DNA of 64,000 nt. Origin: an uncultured Oscillospiraceae bacterium (GTDB lineage: Bacteria; Bacillota; Clostridia; Oscillospirales; Oscillospiraceae). Numbering within the stretch: the stretch's first letter is position 1; every line of letters starts with the position of its first letter. A program made the translations under genes and the position numbers. The DNA is taken from assembly GCA_934589155.1 (NCBI GenBank), contig CAKTNP010000004.1, forward strand, positions 78,844-142,843. Reading direction: 5' to 3'. The notes below the pieces were generated by a model. That model did not search any database and was not told the origin of the DNA. It was given only the letters and a program-made list of their open reading frames with translations. Below are positions 1 to 8,707 of this stretch, in pieces.

Positions 1-1093
1 GGATCATGTACGCAAAGTCGTCCTCCTCCCGGACGGGGGTCAGGACAATGGGGCTGAGCCCGTTGGTCAGCTCCAGGCATACCTCTTCGCTGGGTACCGC
101 CCGCAGGGCCTCGCAGAGATACCGGCAGTTAAAGCCGATCTCCAGTTCCTTGCCGTCGCCGGCCATGGAGCACTGGTCCGCCGCGGCGCCAACGGTGGTG
201 TTGGTCCGGAAATTGGCCACGTTCTTGCCGAATACGCAATGGACCGGACTTTTGATCTTCTCGGACACGATAAGGCCCACCCGCTCGATGGAGGCGTTCA
301 GATCCGACACGTTGGCCACCAGCTTGATGGGGCAGTCCGTAGGCACCACCCGCCGCCAATCCAGAAAGTCTCCCTCCAGGATCCGGCACACCAGGGTGGC
401 TCCGCCGATCTCAAAAAGAATGTGCTTGGGTCCCAAGGTGAACACCGCGTCCTCGTCGGTGTCCTGCAGGATCCGCTCCGCCTCCTTCAGGGCGGGGGCC
501 GGGGCCACGAACTTCATGGTCCGGCCGGTTTTTTCCTTGGGATGATAGGTCCGCCGGGCCAGTCGGAACCCGTCCACGGCAATGCAGGAAATGGAGTCGT
601 CCGCCACCTCAAACAGGCACCCGGTGTGAATGGGGCGGCTCTGGTTGTCGGACACGGAAAAAATAGTGCCGGATATCAGCTTTTTCAGCTCTCCCTGGGG
701 GATATGCACGCCGTTGGTATAGGTCACGTCGGGCAGCTCCGGGTAATCGTCCGCCGGAGAGGCAATGATGGTAAACGAAGCGTAGCCCGCCTGAATGGAC
801 ACCTTATAGTTTTCGTCCACGGTAATGGACACGGGTCCCTCCGGCAGCCGCCGGACAATATCTCCTAAGAGCCGGGTGGGCATGATGCAGGCCCCGTCCT
901 CCCGGACCTCCGCGTCCACCTGGACGGTGATGCCGGTCTCCATATTGTAGCCCGTCAGATTCAGGCCCGTATGCTCGCCGGCCCGGCACAGAATGCCCTC
1001 GATGGCCGTCAGGGAGCTTTTCTGGGCGGCGGTACGGCTGGCTGTGCCGATGGCGGCAGCCAGCTGGCTTTTCTCGCAGGAAAATTTGATCAT
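1..1093 (-). CDS. dnaN: DNA polymerase III beta clamp (3' end cut by window edge)
   Basis: Sliding clamp that tethers the replicative polymerase to DNA. 364 codons are present, starting M-I-K-F-S-C and reading through the three clamp-fold domains to ...DDFAYMI; the final few codons, where family members end in M-P-V-R-L, lie beyond the left edge. The start is supported by the purine-rich SD GAGGAAAGGAAA just upstream; a second ATG three bases further upstream is out of frame and stops at once. It follows dnaA on the same strand across the origin spacer, the standard dnaA-dnaN order. Family identity is secure; only the C-terminus is missing. Confidence 0.95.
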   Translation of the reverse strand, partial: MIKFSCEKSQLAAAIGTASRTAAQKSSLTAIEGILCRAGEHTGLNLTGYNMETGITVQVDAEVREDGACIMPTRLLGDIVRRLPEGPVSITVDENYKVSIQAGYASFTIIASPADDYPELPDVTYTNGVHIPQGELKKLISGTIFSVSDNQSRPIHTGCLFEVADDSISCIAVDGFRLARRTYHPKEKTGRTMKFVAPAPALKEAERILQDTDEDAVFTLGPKHILFEIGGATLVCRILEGDFLDWRRVVPTDCPIKLVANVSDLNASIERVGLIVSEKIKSPVHCVFGKNVANFRTNTTVGAAADQCSMAGDGKELEIGFNCRYLCEALRAVPSEEVCLELTNGLSPIVLTPVREEDDFAYMI

Positions 1094-1429
1094 GGCATGA
1101 TTTCCTTTCCTCGTATCGTACGATTTTTTTCCACAGGCCTCCGTTCCTCCGGAGGGCCTTCCGGTATACTGTAAGATTTTTATATATAAATCAGGAAGGG
1201 TATTTTATAGTGTTAGTAGTAGGGAATTTTTATGTGGATAACTCCCCTGTACCTAGGCACCGCAAGGATTTTTTATCCACAGCCAAATGTGAATACTTTG
1301 ACCCCATTTTTTGGGCTCCCATTTGTAAGCGCCGATCCCCATTTTTTCCACAGGAAACTTATTCTTTTTTCACAGCCCCCTGTGGATATATTGGAAGCTG
1401 CACGGGCCCCTTCGTTTTGCCGGGAAAAA
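1094..1429. other. oriC: Candidate chromosomal replication origin (oriC) between dnaA and dnaN
   Basis: This gene-free spacer holds two perfect DnaA boxes (TGTGGATAA at 1233-1241, TTATCCACA at 1273-1281) and three one-mismatch boxes (TTTTCCACA at 1127-1135 and 1344-1352, TGTGGATAT at 1381-1389). An AT-rich stretch at about 1168-1215 (ATATATAAAT and TATTTTATAG) is followed by TTAGTAGTAG at 1213-1222, directly before the box at 1233. AT-rich DNA, TAG repeats and then a DnaA box resembles the DnaA-trio unwinding element of Bacillus. Seen: boxes and repeats. Known: Firmicute origins lie next to dnaA. Inferred: this is the functional origin and opens near 1170-1222. Confidence 0.8.
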
Positions 1430-2743
1430 TTACAAAAGACTGTCGATGTTGGCCTTGATGTCCCGAATATTTTCGTGGAGGGGGCTCTTGGGGTCCTTCA
1501 GCATGGTGTCCACTTTCTTAATGGCGTGGAGTACCGTGGAATGGTCCCGGCCAAACTCCCGGCCGATGTCCGGAAGGCTCATGTTGGTCATGGTCCGCAC
1601 CAGATACATGGCCACCTGCCGGGCCTCGGCGGTGCCCTTGTTTTTAAGGCTGCCACGGATCACGGCCTCGTCAATGGAATAGTACTTGCTGACCTGGGCG
1701 ATGATGAGAGAGGGCGTAGGAAGAATGTCTCCCTCCACCTTTATCATGTCGCTGATGGCTCTTGTAATATTGGGCAGGTCCAGGGGCATGTTATTCAGGT
1801 CCCGATAGGCCAGGATCTTATTGATGGTGCCTTCAATCTGCCGGACGTTATTGGTAATGTTGTTGGCAATGAAGGAACAGCACTCGTTGTCCAGCTCCAG
1901 TCCCATGGAATGGGCCTTGTTTTTCAGAATCGCCATTCGGGTCTCATAGTCGGGGGGCTGGATGTCTGCGATGAGGCCCCACTGGAACCGAGTCCGGAGC
2001 CGGTCCTCCAGGGTGGCCATGTCGTCGGGCTTCCGGTCGGAGGTCATGACGATCTGCTTGTGGTTTTCGTAAAGCTCGTTGAAGGTATGGAAGAACTCCT
2101 CCTGGGTACTTTCCTTACCGGCGATGAACTGAATATCATCAATAAGGAACAGGTCCGCCAGCCGGTATTTGCTGCGGAATTCCACGTTTTTGCCGTTCCG
2201 CAGGGCGTCGATCAGCTCATTGGTGAACTGGTCGCCCTTGATGTACACCACGTTGTAGTCCGGATTGGACTGTCGGATTTTGTTGGCAATGGCGTAGAGC
2301 AGGTGGGTCTTGCCGATGCCGGCGGGGCCGTAGATGAAAAAGGGATTGTAGACCTTGCCGGGGTTCTGGGCCACGGCCATGGCGGCGCCCCGGGCGAATT
2401 TGTTGGAGGAGCCCTCTACGAAGGTCTCAAAGGTGTACTGGGGATTGAACTCCATGGACACCGAGGGCTTTTCCTTGGCCCGGAAGTCCTGCAGCTCCTG
2501 GTCCCCGTAGACCAGTACCTCCACCTCATAGTTGAAGGTCTCCTTCATGGCGTCGTTGATATAGGGAATGCAGCGGCTCTGGATCATGTCCCGCCGGAAG
2601 GGAGAGGGGGAATAGAGAATCAAATGCTCGTCGTTGAGCTCCACCACCTCCGCATCATCGAACCAGGCGGACACCACGGCGGGGGTCAGCCGGTTTTCCA
2701 AATAACTCAGCACCTTTGCCCAGACGTAAGCGGACGAGTACAT
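1430..2743 (-). CDS. dnaA: Chromosomal replication initiator DnaA
   Basis: Initiator ATPase that binds DnaA boxes and melts oriC. The 437-residue protein shows an N-terminal helicase-interaction domain, Walker A GPAGIGKT at about residues 139-146, Walker B FLIDDIQF at about 199-206, and a C-terminal DNA-binding domain with GREFGRDHSTVLHA. The frame is open further upstream, but M-Y-S-S-A-Y is chosen because AAAGGAG lies 8 bases before it and the family begins there. Its promoter candidate lies about 90 bases upstream and the DnaA-box cluster follows the gene, so autoregulation by DnaA is possible. It is transcribed leftward into dnaN. Confidence 0.97.
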   Translation of the reverse strand: MYSSAYVWAKVLSYLENRLTPAVVSAWFDDAEVVELNDEHLILYSPSPFRRDMIQSRCIPYINDAMKETFNYEVEVLVYGDQELQDFRAKEKPSVSMEFNPQYTFETFVEGSSNKFARGAAMAVAQNPGKVYNPFFIYGPAGIGKTHLLYAIANKIRQSNPDYNVVYIKGDQFTNELIDALRNGKNVEFRSKYRLADLFLIDDIQFIAGKESTQEEFFHTFNELYENHKQIVMTSDRKPDDMATLEDRLRTRFQWGLIADIQPPDYETRMAILKNKAHSMGLELDNECCSFIANNITNNVRQIEGTINKILAYRDLNNMPLDLPNITRAISDMIKVEGDILPTPSLIIAQVSKYYSIDEAVIRGSLKNKGTAEARQVAMYLVRTMTNMSLPDIGREFGRDHSTVLHAIKKVDTMLKDPKSPLHENIRDIKANIDSLL

Positions 2744-2832
2744 GGCACGGCTCCTTTCAATTTGATTTTGGGCGGAAAACCCCGGCACTTCGCCGGGAAA
2801 GACCGGGGAAATTTCATAAATTCTCAACCTAA

Positions 2833-2861
2833 ATTGTAACACAAAAACCCAGGAATTACAA
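2833..2861 (-). promoter_or_regulatory. Predicted sigma-A promoter of dnaA
   Basis: Read on the minus strand: TTGTAA (2856-2861), a 17-base spacer, then TACAAT (2833-2838), about 90 bases before the dnaA start. Good match in both hexamers and spacing. No DnaA box was seen between it and dnaA. Confidence 0.6.
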
Positions 2862-2988
2862 GGACATTTCGCCTCCCTCCATCCTGCTTTTTTTGAAATA
2901 TCCCGGTTTTCCACCCTCACCCCTGGTCTCTGATTCTGAAAAAGTTGCTGGAAAAAGGGCAACTCCCGGGGCCAACTCATAAAAAATT

Positions 2989-3011
2989 CCCTCCGGATCC
3001 TACCCGGAGGG
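2989..3011 (-). terminator. Second terminator-like hairpin after xpt
   Basis: CCCTCCGG / CCGGAGGG stem with a 7-base loop. On the minus strand it is followed by AATTTTTT, so it could back up the xpt terminator just upstream and insulate dnaA. Confidence 0.5.
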
Positions 3012-3034
3012 GGAAAAAACACAGAATTCCATAG

Positions 3035-3070
3035 AAAAACAGGGGCAGATGGTTCTCTGCCCCTGTTTTT
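3035..3070 (-). terminator. Rho-independent terminator of xpt
   Basis: A 14-base perfect inverted repeat (AAAAACAGGGGCAG and its complement) with an 8-base loop. It overlaps the xpt stop codon and ends in a T-run on the minus strand. Confidence 0.8.
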
Positions 3071-3647
3071 AGTTCTGTTCCCGGAATTGAAACCCGGTTT
3101 CATCGACGCCGTCGATGATGGCCAAAGACTTGATGGGATAGCCCTCCTGCCGGAGGCTGTCGCCCCCATGCTGAAAGCCCTTTTCCACGGCAATGCCGAT
3201 GCCCACAAGCTCCGCCCCGGACTGCTTTACAATGTCGATAAGGCCCCGGATGGCCTCTCCGTGGGCCATAAAGTCGTCCAGGATCAGAATTTTATCCTCC
3301 GGCTTCAGCCAGTCCTTGGCGGCAATGAGGGTCACCCGTTTTTTATAGGTATAGGACATGACCTGACTCTGGAACAGGCCCCCCTCAATGTTGTCGCTTT
3401 TGGCCTTTTTGGCGAAAATCATGGGGATGCCCCAGCGATAGGCACAGATGGCGGACATAGCGATTCCGCTGGCCTCGGCGGTGAGGACCTTCGTCACCCG
3501 GGACAGATCGAAGAGCCGGGCAAATTCGTCGGCCAGCTCACCCATGAGTTTTGTATCGATCTGGTGGTTCAGAAACCCGTCCACCTTCACGACATTTCCC
3601 GGCAGGATCCGGCCCTCCCGGCGGATCCGCTCTTCCAGTGCTTTCAT
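3069..3647 (-). CDS. xpt: Xanthine phosphoribosyltransferase
   Basis: Purine salvage enzyme that makes XMP from xanthine and PRPP in the cytosol. 192 residues, the usual Xpt length, beginning MKALEERIRREG and sharing the family landmark VDGFLNHQID; the PRPP-binding loop ILILDDFMAHGEA is at about residues 120-132. The start follows GGGAGGG. An upstream in-frame ATG would overlap nothing useful but lacks a better SD. Only 63 bases separate it from yhaN, too short for the purine riboswitch that often controls xpt, so it is probably read from the lexA/yhaN side or from an unseen internal promoter. Confidence 0.93.
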   Translation of the reverse strand: MKALEERIRREGRILPGNVVKVDGFLNHQIDTKLMGELADEFARLFDLSRVTKVLTAEASGIAMSAICAYRWGIPMIFAKKAKSDNIEGGLFQSQVMSYTYKKRVTLIAAKDWLKPEDKILILDDFMAHGEAIRGLIDIVKQSGAELVGIGIAVEKGFQHGGDSLRQEGYPIKSLAIIDGVDETGFQFREQN

Positions 3648-3710
3648 AGGCACCCTCCCAAATTCGTTTTTCTCTATTATGGCCCCGCTTCCGGCAAATT
3701 GCAAGCTCTT

Positions 3711-5870
3711 TCAGCGGCCCAGCATCCGGCCCTCCCGGCTCTGGCAGGTGAACAGCAGGATCTGCCGGTCCTCCCCTTCCTTTTTCAGAAGGTCCAGAGC
3801 CCGTTCCAGCCGCCGGTCGTCAAAGCGCACCAGGGCGTCGTCCAGAACAATGGGGACCTCGGGTCCCAGCAGCTCCCGACATACCGCCAGCCGCAGGGAC
3901 AGATAGATCTGATCCAGGGTGCCGTCGCTGCGGCGCAGGGCGCTTTGCAGGGTGGTCTCCTCCCGGGCCCCGGCGGACAGGGAGAAATCCTCCTCCCACA
4001 GGAGCTTGTCATACCGGCCTCCCGTAAGCTCACCCAGAATGTCCCGGGCCTGGGCGGTGATCCGGGGGGCAAACTGCCGCCGCAGGTCCTCCCCGGCGGT
4101 CTTTAGGGCGGCCTGGGCATAGCCCATGGCGGCGTAAATATCCTCCAGCCGGGCGATCCGGTTCTTCAGACCGTCGGCCTCGGCGGCCATGGCCCCCGGG
4201 TCTCCCTGAGCGGCCTGACGGCCCCGGCTCTGGTTAAGGGCGCTTTGGATCCGGGCCTGGTCCCCCAGGTTACGGTCCAGGGCCAGCCGGGTCTCCTCCC
4301 GGCTCAGGTCCAATTCATCCGGCTCCGCGGGCTCCGGCATCGGGGCCGGGTTTCCGGCGAGCCGCTCCAGGGTCTCGGCGTGTTCCCGGGCCCGGGCAAG
4401 ATCCCGCAGGGCCTCTTCCCGCCGGTCCCAGGCTCCAAGAATTTCCCGCTGATGGGAGACGGCTTGTGCAATGGAGCCCAGGCCCTGGGTCAAAGCGGCT
4501 GCTTTGTTCTGAAGACTGCGCCGCCGGGCTTCCAGGGCGGCAATGCGCGCTTCCCGGTCCCGGATTTCCTGCTTGTATCGGTCCAGAGCGGCGGCATAGT
4601 TTTTTGCAATGGGGAGCAGCGCCTCGGGCCGGTCCCCGCCGTAGCTTTTCAGGATTGCCGCCTTTTCCGTCTGGGCGGCGGCATAGCCTCGGTCCCGCTT
4701 TTTCACATCAAGAAGACCGTAAATCAAAAGTCCCAAGGCCAGAATCCCCACGGTGAGGCCCAACCACAGCTTTACAAAAAGAAGCCCTATGCCCAATGCC
4801 AGCAGAGCCCCGGCCCCCAGAATCCAGGGCAGCCTGTTCCCGGCTTTCTGCTGGTCCAGAATTTCAATCCGTTCCAGATCCTGCCGGGCCCGGTCCACCG
4901 GGCTTTCCTCGGACAGCAGGGCAGGGGGGCACTCCGGTGCCTCCGGCGCCGGGGGCACCGCGGCGGTGTCCGACTGCAATTGTTCCAGCTCTCCGGACAG
5001 CTCTTCCAGCTGCCGGATCCGCTCCCGGGCCTCCTCCGGCCGGGGAAGGTCCCGGACCCGGGCCTCCCACCGGTCCGCCTGGGCCTGGGCCTCCTTCTGC
5101 CGGTCCCGGGCCAGAGCCAGAGCCGCCTGCTTTTCGGCGGCCTCCCGATAGGATAAAACGGCCTCATGACGGTGGAGGGCCTCTTCCTCCTGCCGCAGGG
5201 CCCCGGACCGGGCCTCCAGCCGGGCCTGCTCCGTGGTCCGCTCCTCAGCTTGGGTCAGCCGGTCCTGAAGCTCCGCCAGCCGGGCCTCCGCCTGGGGCAA
5301 TTGTCCCGTTTTGTTGTGGCGGCAGCGGTTCTGCAGGTCCCGGAGCTGCTTTGCCAAATCTAAGCCGGCGGTGCTTTCGCTGCCCGTGGTCACCAGGGCG
5401 TTGAGCCGCCGGGCCAGGGCCTCGTCCTGGGTCACCGGCAGGTCGGCCAGCCGAAGAAAGCCGCTGCGCTGGTATACGGGCCGCTCCACGCCCAGAAGCA
5501 GGAGCCCGCAGTTGTCCTTGGTCAATTCCGGTACAGGCTGGCCGGAGTCCGTCTCATAGGCCCGGAATTCCCCCATGGGGGTCCGGCCCTTGGTGGTCCT
5601 TTGAAGGGTGATGTCCCGGCCCTGCCAGTTCAGATCCATGCGGCCCTCCATGGGCCTTCCGGACCAGGGCTTGTACCGCTCCTTGTCGGGGATGACCCCC
5701 TGCTTGGCCCGCTGTCCCGTGTCGATGCCGTAGAGCATGGCCAAAAGGAAGGCACACCAGGTGGACTTTCCCCACTCGTTGGGCTCTTCAATCAGATTGA
5801 GCCCCGGCGTCAAAGTCAGGGTCTGCCCTTCCAGCTTACCGAAAACGGCGGTCATGGATTTCAAAATCAT
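3711..5870 (-). CDS. yhaN: YhaN-type AAA ATPase (SbcC/Rad50-like)
   Basis: Large SMC-like ATPase, partner of the metallophosphoesterase YhaO; the pair is thought to process DNA ends like SbcCD/Mre11-Rad50. 719 residues: an N-terminal ATP-binding half at about 1-60, coiled-coil rich in Glu/Gln/Arg, two membrane segments at about 349-388 in the middle (as in YhaN of Bacillus), more coiled coil, and a C-terminal Walker B IVLDDALVRFDD near residue 675. The P-loop reads EEPNEWGKST, with Glu where the classical motif has Gly. The start overlaps the yhaO stop by ATGA, indicating translational coupling. Biochemical role in this organism is inferred. Confidence 0.85.
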   Translation of the reverse strand: MILKSMTAVFGKLEGQTLTLTPGLNLIEEPNEWGKSTWCAFLLAMLYGIDTGQRAKQGVIPDKERYKPWSGRPMEGRMDLNWQGRDITLQRTTKGRTPMGEFRAYETDSGQPVPELTKDNCGLLLLGVERPVYQRSGFLRLADLPVTQDEALARRLNALVTTGSESTAGLDLAKQLRDLQNRCRHNKTGQLPQAEARLAELQDRLTQAEERTTEQARLEARSGALRQEEEALHRHEAVLSYREAAEKQAALALARDRQKEAQAQADRWEARVRDLPRPEEARERIRQLEELSGELEQLQSDTAAVPPAPEAPECPPALLSEESPVDRARQDLERIEILDQQKAGNRLPWILGAGALLALGIGLLFVKLWLGLTVGILALGLLIYGLLDVKKRDRGYAAAQTEKAAILKSYGGDRPEALLPIAKNYAAALDRYKQEIRDREARIAALEARRRSLQNKAAALTQGLGSIAQAVSHQREILGAWDRREEALRDLARAREHAETLERLAGNPAPMPEPAEPDELDLSREETRLALDRNLGDQARIQSALNQSRGRQAAQGDPGAMAAEADGLKNRIARLEDIYAAMGYAQAALKTAGEDLRRQFAPRITAQARDILGELTGGRYDKLLWEEDFSLSAGAREETTLQSALRRSDGTLDQIYLSLRLAVCRELLGPEVPIVLDDALVRFDDRRLERALDLLKKEGEDRQILLFTCQSREGRMLGR

Positions 5871-6949
5871 GGCAGCTCCACCTCCCCTCCGTCCAACAGC
5901 CGGCGGCTGAGCCGGGCGGCCAGAATCAGCCGCCGGCGCTGGGTCTCGTCCTGGGCCTGCTCCGCCTGCTGCCGCAGCAGGGCAAAATACCGACCCTCCA
6001 GGCTGTCGTCTCCGGCGGCCTGCCACAGGTCGGCCTTGGGCCGGGTGGCATCCCGCAGGGTCAGAGCGCGGAAACGGGAGGACAGCTCTTTTTCCAGAGC
6101 TCCCAGGTCCAGGGTCTGGGATTCTCCCGTAAAGGTCACCCGGTAAATGTCCCGTCCCGGGTCCCCCGGCAGGGTGTCCAGAGCGGTGGCGGGGTCCTCC
6201 CCGGCCTCTAGAGACACGTCATAATAAGCCCGGGCCCCCAGGGGGAGAAATTCCGCCCTGGCACCCTCTTCGTCCAGGTCCACAAGATAGATTCCCTTGG
6301 CCCCCGTCTCGTCAAAGCCCCGTCCCATGGGGCAGCCGGGCCAGGCGCAGAGGGTGGATCCGGCTAAAATTTGCCCCGCCTTGTGGGTGTGGCCCAGAGC
6401 CAGATAGTCTAAGCCCGAGGCGGCAATCTCACCCCGGGAAATGGGGCAGTAGCGGCCGCCGTCTCCGGTGACCTCCCCGTGGAGCACCATAATATGGTAT
6501 CTCTCCGGCCCCTGCCGTCGGAAACCGGTCAGAAGGTCCGGGCAGTCCATGTCCTGGTACCCGGCTCCGTAGACCCGGCAGTCCAGCTCCGGCAGCACCA
6601 GGGAGGAAAGAGCCTGTTTTGTGAAAATATGCACGTTTTCCGGGAACTTTCCCAGAAAATAGGGAGAATCATAGGTAACATAGTCGTGATTGCCCGGGGC
6701 AATGAATACGGGAATGTCCAGAGAGCCCAGGGCGGCGGCCAGGGCCTCCCGGCTGTCCAGGGTGGCCTGGGGCCGGTCAAACAGATCCCCGGACAGCAGC
6801 ACCAGCTGGGCCCCCTGGTCCCGGGCGGTCCTTGCCAGAAGCTCCGGCAGGGCCAGCTGCTCCCTGCGGGCTTCCACCGCCAGGTCAGGCGGCAGACCCC
6901 GGAACAGAGAGTCCAGGTGCAGGTCTGCGGCGTGGAGTATCTTAATCAT
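5867..6949 (-). CDS. yhaO: YhaO-type DNA repair metallophosphoesterase (SbcD/Mre11-like)
   Basis: Predicted metal-dependent nuclease subunit acting with YhaN. 360 residues starting MIKILHAADLHLDS. All calcineurin-like motifs are visible in order: DLHLDS, SGDLFDRP, PGNHDY, VLHGEVTG and GHTH. The earlier frame extension is rejected because AAAGGA precedes this ATG and the family begins with the ADLHLDS strand. It overlaps the ymdB stop by 8 bases upstream and the yhaN start by 4 downstream. Lies in the lexA operon, so DNA-damage induction is plausible. Confidence 0.9.
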   Translation of the reverse strand: MIKILHAADLHLDSLFRGLPPDLAVEARREQLALPELLARTARDQGAQLVLLSGDLFDRPQATLDSREALAAALGSLDIPVFIAPGNHDYVTYDSPYFLGKFPENVHIFTKQALSSLVLPELDCRVYGAGYQDMDCPDLLTGFRRQGPERYHIMVLHGEVTGDGGRYCPISRGEIAASGLDYLALGHTHKAGQILAGSTLCAWPGCPMGRGFDETGAKGIYLVDLDEEGARAEFLPLGARAYYDVSLEAGEDPATALDTLPGDPGRDIYRVTFTGESQTLDLGALEKELSSRFRALTLRDATRPKADLWQAAGDDSLEGRYFALLRQQAEQAQDETQRRRLILAARLSRRLLDGGEVELP

Positions 6950-7718
6950 AAACGGCGATCCTTTCTGCGTGGACGCATCGGCCCGTAGCCCCGTCCAGGG
7001 TGAAAAGGGCTCCCTCCAGTTTGCCGGGGCCCGGGGCGGGCTGGTATCGGGCATAGACGTCCCCCCGGAATTTTTGAATGGACAACTCCGGCCGGATGCC
7101 CAGTACCGAAATTTTCGGCCCCGTCATGCCGAGATCCGTCTGGTACCCCGTGCCCTTCGGCAGAATCTGGGTGTCCGCTGTGGGCACATGGGTATGGGTG
7201 CCCCACAGAGCTCCCACCCTGCCGTCCAGGACATAGCCCATGGCCAGCTTTTCGCTGGTGGCCTCGGCGTGAAACTCCGTCAGGATAAATTTGGTGTCAA
7301 TTTTCGGCAGAATTTTCTCCACCAGCAAAAAGGGATTGTCCGGGGTGAAATCCATGTTGCATCGCCCGATGAGGTCGATGAGGGCCACGGGGCCCTTATT
7401 CGTTTCAAAAATGCCCCAGCCCCGGCCCGGGGTCTGGGGGGCCAGATTGGCGGGCCGCAGGATCCGGGGGCAGTCGTCCAGATAGTTGCAGATGCTCCTT
7501 TGGCGGAAGGTGTGGTTGCCCAGGGTGATGACGTCGACCCCGGCGTCTAAGATTTCCTCCGCCTGGTCCGGGGTGATGCCCACCACGGCGGCGTTTTCTC
7601 CGTTGACCACCGTAAAGTCCGCCTTCGTCTCCCGAATCAGCCCCCGGAGCTTCCGGCGGATCATGGCAAGACCTGTATCCGCCACCACGTCCCCCACGGC
7701 TAAAATGTTCAGTTCCAT
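6942..7718 (-). CDS. ymdB: YmdB family metallophosphoesterase
   Basis: 258 residues matching the TIGR00282/YmdB family: N-terminal LNILAVGDVVADTG, VVNGENAA, TLGNHTFRQ, FHAEATSEK and GTHTHVPTAD supply the metal ligands. Bacillus YmdB hydrolyses 2',3'-cyclic nucleotides and affects biofilm and sporulation decisions; whether this protein does so here is not shown. M-E-L-N-I is taken as the start because GGAGG stands 7 bases before it, and an upstream in-frame ATG lies inside the lexA end. 14 bases after lexA and overlapping yhaO, so clearly in one transcript. Confidence 0.9.
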   Translation of the reverse strand: MELNILAVGDVVADTGLAMIRRKLRGLIRETKADFTVVNGENAAVVGITPDQAEEILDAGVDVITLGNHTFRQRSICNYLDDCPRILRPANLAPQTPGRGWGIFETNKGPVALIDLIGRCNMDFTPDNPFLLVEKILPKIDTKFILTEFHAEATSEKLAMGYVLDGRVGALWGTHTHVPTADTQILPKGTGYQTDLGMTGPKISVLGIRPELSIQKFRGDVYARYQPAPGPGKLEGALFTLDGATGRCVHAERIAVYD

Positions 7719-7732
7719 GCTGCGCCTCCGGC

Positions 7733-8314
7733 TCAATACTCCCGGAACACGGCCTTCACCAGGCCCAGGATCCGGGCTTTTTTTCCGTCAATGGGGGAGT
7801 AGGCCGGGTTTTCCGGCATCAGCTTCACGTCCCCGCCGGTGAGCCGCAGCCGCTTCACCGTGGCCTCGTCCTCCAGCAGGGCCACCACGATCTCCCCGTC
7901 CCGGGCTTCGGGTTGGGGCCGGACCACCACCAGGTCTCCGTTCAGGATCCCGGCACCAACCATGCTGTCCCCCCGGACCCGGAGAGCAAAGCAGCTGGGG
8001 TCTCCGTCCCAGGCCAGGCTCCCCGTCCGGTTCTCAAAGGCCAGAATGGGCAGCCCTGCCGTTACCGTGCCCAGAATGGGAATCTGGCCGGTTTTCTCTC
8101 GGACGGCGGGGGCGGACATGGCCCTTTTTTTCCCGGGCTCCGCGAAAAGCTCCCCCTTTTCCCGAAGCTGGTCCAGGTGATACTTCACCGAGGCCGTGGA
8201 CCGCAGGCCCACCCCGGCGCCGATCTCCCGGATGGAGGGAGCGTAGCCGTTGTCCGCCATGAAGTCCATGATAAATCGGAGGATTTCCTCCTGCTTGTTG
8301 CTGGTCCTGGCCAT
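7733..8314 (-). CDS. lexA: LexA repressor
   Basis: SOS regulator that represses damage genes until RecA-stimulated self-cleavage. 193 residues: winged-helix DNA-binding domain at about 1-65 (NGYAPSIREIGAGVGLRSTASVKYHLDQL), then the S24 peptidase. Cleavage bond Ala86-Gly87 (TVTAG), catalytic Ser117 (RGDSM) and Lys154 (ATVKR) are all present, so it should be self-cleaving. The ATG is preceded by AAGGAG. Heads the operon lexA-ymdB-yhaO-yhaN, with an operator overlapping its own -35 box. Confidence 0.96.
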   Translation of the reverse strand: MARTSNKQEEILRFIMDFMADNGYAPSIREIGAGVGLRSTASVKYHLDQLREKGELFAEPGKKRAMSAPAVREKTGQIPILGTVTAGLPILAFENRTGSLAWDGDPSCFALRVRGDSMVGAGILNGDLVVVRPQPEARDGEIVVALLEDEATVKRLRLTGGDVKLMPENPAYSPIDGKKARILGLVKAVFREY

Positions 8315-8346
8315 GGCACTGTCTCCTTACATTTTGTATTTCTTTT

Positions 8347-8385
8347 ATCATACCACAGACGGCGGTAAAACGCAAACGAATGTTC
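8347..8385 (-). promoter_or_regulatory. lexA promoter with overlapping LexA operator
   Basis: Minus strand: -35 TTGCGT (8370-8375), 17-base spacer, -10 TATGAT (8347-8352). The 12-mer GAACATTCGTTT (8374-8385) overlaps the -35 box and matches the Gram-positive LexA box GAAC-N4-GTTC with one mismatch. Repressor bound there would block polymerase, giving SOS autoregulation of the whole operon. Confidence 0.7.
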
Positions 8386-8558
8386 ACGCACCGCCACGAT
8401 TTTTCGCTTCGTCCGCCATATAACGGGTGTCCGCTGGGCGGACGGTTTTGTGCCCCTAACTCCCTTCGCCGGGGCCGCCACTGGGACACTTCGTCAAAAC
8501 TGCCGAAAGAAACCCAAAGAATTTCTACCGAAATTTTTCCTTTTTCCGCAAAAAGGAC

Positions 8559-8587
8559 TAGAAATCCGAAAAGGCATATGTTAGAAT
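8559..8587 (+). promoter_or_regulatory. Possible promoter of the oxaloacetate decarboxylase operon
   Basis: TAGAAA (8559-8564), 17-base spacer, TAGAAT (8582-8587), about 120 bases before oadA. Moderate match only. The rest of the 8386-8707 spacer shows no other recognisable element. Confidence 0.35.
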
Positions 8588-8707
8588 GCTATGTAGCGAA
8601 CGTTGGGCTTTAGGAAATTTCCGGGTCCGGCCTTTGCTTCCAAAAATTCACTTTTTTGGTCCAATTCACTTTTCCGGAATACCGGTTAATGGAGGGTAAA
8701 GTAATCT

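Noticed and set aside
1232..2839. Long plus-strand open frame opposite dnaA, and similar long frames opposite oadA (8666-10123), oadB (10900-12117), prfA (19012-19854) and the ABC genes
   Set aside because: GC-rich third positions of the real genes keep the antisense frames open; the translations are low-complexity Gly/Val/His/Leu mixtures without domains or SD sequences.
3648..3710. Purine riboswitch ahead of xpt
   Set aside because: The gap is only 63 bases and lacks the conserved three-way junction sequences.
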